Source: Muribaculaceae bacterium (lineage in GTDB: Bacteria; Bacteroidota; Bacteroidia; Bacteroidales; Muribaculaceae). From it: DNA of 7,477 bases. Below the pieces are notes generated by a model. That model saw nothing but the letters and a program-made list of their open reading frames with translations. It searched no databases and was not told where the DNA came from. Every line of letters starts with the position of its first letter. Position 1 is the first letter of the stretch. The position numbers and the translations under genes were made by a program. The stretch is taken from contig CADFRV010000117.1 in NCBI GenBank assembly GCA_902836725.1, forward strand, positions 1 to 7,477, read 5' to 3'. Positions 5,741-7,477 of this stretch are shown here, piece after piece.

Positions 5741-6544
5741 TTGATCAGGTCTGATAAAATATATGCCGTCGCGGGAACAGTGCTGTTTCATCTCGTAGTG
5801 CTGCTCACATTCCTGTTCTCATACCTCACCTATCCTCCTGCAGGGATGGATGAATGGCCTGTGGAACCTGAACAGGAGATCGTGATGGACGAGATCGAGG
5901 ATCTGTATGCCACCGGGGAGTTTGTAAGGACAGGAGACATACAGGATCCTGTGGCTCCGGTGGACAAGCCGGCTCCGTCCGATGTGAAATCGCCAGAGCC
6001 TACACAGGATGCACCTGATCCGGAGAATGCCGGAGAGGCCGCGCAACAGCCTAAGGTCACCACCTCGGAGCGTCCCTCCCCCGCACAGGTGAAAAAAGAA
6101 AAGAAAGGTCCCACGAAAGAGGAACTGCAGAAAGAGAAGGAGCGGCAGGAAGCAAAGAAACAGCAGCAGGCCAAAAAGAATGTGGAAGCCGCAACCTCCC
6201 GCGCTTTCGGAGGTGACAAGGGCAAGGGCACTCCCGGCGCCACAGAGGGCACATCGGCCACAGGCGCCGTGACCGGCACACCCGGCAACGGTCTCCGCGG
6301 CCGCACGCTCGAATCGTGGACAAGCGTACATGGCAAGAAACTCGGCACCATAGCCATACGTGTGAAGGTCGACGCGCAGGGGCGTGTGACTTCCGCCTCC
6401 TACAGTGCTGCCGGCAGTTCAGGCACAGTGGCGGCAGACCAGGCCATGCGCAACCAGTGTATCGCCAGATCGAAAGAATGTCGTTTTTCAGTACTTGAAG
6501 GTTCGCCCGTTCAAACCGGAACCATCACTTGGGTGTTTAAGTAG
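5741..6544 (+). CDS. TonB/TolA-like energy transducer protein
   Basis: The 267-residue inner-membrane anchored periplasmic protein couples an ExbB-ExbD motor to the outer membrane. The start is a TTG. No in-frame ATG occurs upstream, and the first internal Met (36) lies beyond the membrane helix, so TTG is the likely start. Regions in order are a membrane anchor at 9-29, an acidic and proline-rich linker to about 116, and a Lys/Glu/Gln-rich, probably helical stretch at 118-148 resembling TolA. A Gly/Thr-rich hinge (157-184) and a TonB-like C-terminal domain (184-267) follow. The domain starts GLRGRTLESW, contains VKVDAQGRVTSA, and ends TGTITWVFK. Cys240 and Cys247 lie in this periplasmic domain and could form a disulfide. 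It follows exbD after a 147-bp repeat-filled spacer. TonB and TolA function cannot be separated from sequence alone. Confidence 0.88.
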   Translation: MIRSDKIYAVAGTVLFHLVVLLTFLFSYLTYPPAGMDEWPVEPEQEIVMDEIEDLYATGEFVRTGDIQDPVAPVDKPAPSDVKSPEPTQDAPDPENAGEAAQQPKVTTSERPSPAQVKKEKKGPTKEELQKEKERQEAKKQQQAKKNVEAATSRAFGGDKGKGTPGATEGTSATGAVTGTPGNGLRGRTLESWTSVHGKKLGTIAIRVKVDAQGRVTSASYSAAGSSGTVAADQAMRNQCIARSKECRFSVLEGSPVQTGTITWVFK

Positions 6545-6556
6545 CAGAGGGATAAG

Positions 6557-6582
6557 CGGACCGCCCCGTATCAGCAGGTCCG
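6557..6582 (+). other. Weak hairpin between the TonB-like gene and the glycosyltransferase gene
   Basis: CGGACC (6557-6562) can pair with GGTCCG (6577-6582) across a 14-nt loop. The stem is only 6 bp and no T-run follows, so this is not a convincing intrinsic terminator. The adjoining GTCCGGAC (6578-6585) is a perfect palindrome. The 57-bp gap holds no TAnnTTTG element that I can see. Confidence 0.25.
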
Positions 6583-6601
6583 GACTTTAGAATTATTCGC
6601 T

Positions 6602-7477
6602 ATGCTTTGCTATATCGCCCGTAAATTTCCACAGACAGAGTCTGCCTCTTTCAAGGCACGTTCGGATATGGACGCCGTAATGGCGTCGCAGGGATACCGT
6701 AATGTCGGTCTCAAGAACAATCTGCGTCCAACAAAATTCCAGACCCGTATGGCTACCCTGGCAGGAGTCATACGTGCCGGTTTTCTGCTTCACCGCGGGG
6801 ATAAACTGGTGGTGCAGTATCCTGATCCGAATTTCAGGCTCATATGCCGTCTTGCGCACATGCGCGGGGCGCGGGTGGTGACTCTGATCCATGATCTGGA
6901 AAGTTTCGGCTGCAGCGACATGTCGCCATCCGAGGAGGTGGCGCTCCTTTCCGGAAGCGATTTCATCATAGCGCTCAATCCGTCGATGGAAGGATGGCTC
7001 AGAGATCATGGCTCGTCCGTTCCGTCCACTTCTCTCGGCATTTGGGACTATCTCTCACCCTCGGCCCATGAAGCGCGTCAGACGGCAAATCTGGAGCCTC
7101 AGAAGCGCTCTGTGGCGGAACCCGCCGTGTCGTCGGATGAAAAGACCGTGATGTTTGCCGGTGGTGTCAGCCGCCGCCGCAACCAGTTCCTGTACGACTG
7201 GGGCACGGTGATCGACGGATACAAGGTGGTGGTCTACGGCAATAACTTCGATCTCACCCAGGCTGCGGGAGCGGCATGCTTCAAACTGCGAGGATTCGTG
7301 CCGTCGGGCATGATGATACGCCATCCCGAGGGTGATTTCGGCCTTGTGTGGGACGGCGACACCATAGAGGGGTGCCGCGGACAGTGGGGAGAATATCTGC
7401 GTTACAACAACCCCCACAAAGCGTCGCTTTATCTCCGTTGCGGTGTGCCGGTGATCATATGGAAACAGGCGGGGCTG
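6602..7477 (+). CDS. Galactofuranosyltransferase-like glycosyltransferase (3' end cut by window edge)
   Basis: There are 292 codons visible and the frame is open to the window end. The protein resembles the WbbI/beta-1,6-galactofuranosyltransferase type of sugar transferase. Its C-terminal part carries DFGLVWDGD (245-253) and, further on, GEYLRYNNPHKASLYL followed by GVPVIIW; this arrangement is typical of that GT-B-like family. VVTLIHDLESF near 92-102 fits the N-terminal Rossmann-like lobe. There is no signal peptide, so the enzyme should act on the cytoplasmic face in making surface polysaccharide or O-antigen. I recall family members of roughly 330 residues, so perhaps 40 residues are missing. 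The ATG at 6602 gives MLCYIARKF; an N-terminal strand of this kind is expected. It lies 57 bp after the TonB-like gene on the same strand. Donor sugar specificity is inference. Confidence 0.82.
   Translation, partial: MLCYIARKFPQTESASFKARSDMDAVMASQGYRNVGLKNNLRPTKFQTRMATLAGVIRAGFLLHRGDKLVVQYPDPNFRLICRLAHMRGARVVTLIHDLESFGCSDMSPSEEVALLSGSDFIIALNPSMEGWLRDHGSSVPSTSLGIWDYLSPSAHEARQTANLEPQKRSVAEPAVSSDEKTVMFAGGVSRRRNQFLYDWGTVIDGYKVVVYGNNFDLTQAAGAACFKLRGFVPSGMMIRHPEGDFGLVWDGDTIEGCRGQWGEYLRYNNPHKASLYLRCGVPVIIWKQAGL

Noticed and set aside
5819..6357. Minus-strand open frames of 170 and 175 residues.
   Set aside because: They are antisense to the low-complexity Lys/Glu, Pro and Gly-rich regions of the TonB-like gene, which avoid stops on the other strand. 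Their Phe/Leu/Cys-rich or Ser-rich composition is an artefact of that.

Overview
The window looks like a chromosomal segment from a Bacteroidota member, most likely order Bacteroidales, possibly a Muribaculaceae-type gut commensal. That assignment is inference. It rests on the gene content and order (a nadK cluster divergent from pdxJ-exbB-exbD-tonB), on matches to the Bacteroidota -7 promoter element TAnnTTTG, on sparse Shine-Dalgarno signals, and on fairly GC-rich coding DNA set against AT/purine-rich intergenic DNA. No rRNA, tRNA, CRISPR array, transposase or phage gene was found.

Layout. The left part (1-3377) is read on the minus strand. Starting from the divergent promoter region it holds a small protein resembling the C-terminal half of Bacteroidales CBS-domain proteins (2988-3377), NAD kinase nadK (2052-2954), a repeat-filled spacer (1898-2051), a YgjP/DUF45-type zinc metallopeptidase (1190-1897), and a secreted GH13 alpha-amylase-family enzyme that runs off the left edge (1-1147). 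The right part (3611-7477) is read on the plus strand. It holds pdxJ (3611-4327), exbB/tolQ-like (4405-5085), exbD (5147-5593), a second repeat-filled spacer, a TonB/TolA-like energy transducer (5741-6544), and a galactofuranosyltransferase-like glycosyltransferase that runs off the right edge (6602-7477).

How the genes fit together. nadK and pdxJ supply NADP and vitamin B6 cofactor and diverge from a 233-bp control region. The ExbB-ExbD-TonB set forms a proton-motive-force-driven inner-membrane motor that energises outer-membrane transport or envelope maintenance. The GH13 enzyme and the glycosyltransferase fit a glycan-eating, glycan-coated lifestyle, but nothing ties them mechanistically to the motor genes.

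Most of the genes are ordinary core genes. The least expected signal is a purine-rich dispersed repeat family. One copy contains a 69-bp tandem duplication (1901-2042). A second overlaps the 3' end of exbD and seems to supply its last codons and stop (about 5564-5691). A short inverted fragment precedes exbB (4364-4396). Other points of note are three genes with non-ATG starts, a CBS-like protein with no CBS domains, and a cysteine pair in the TonB C-terminal domain.
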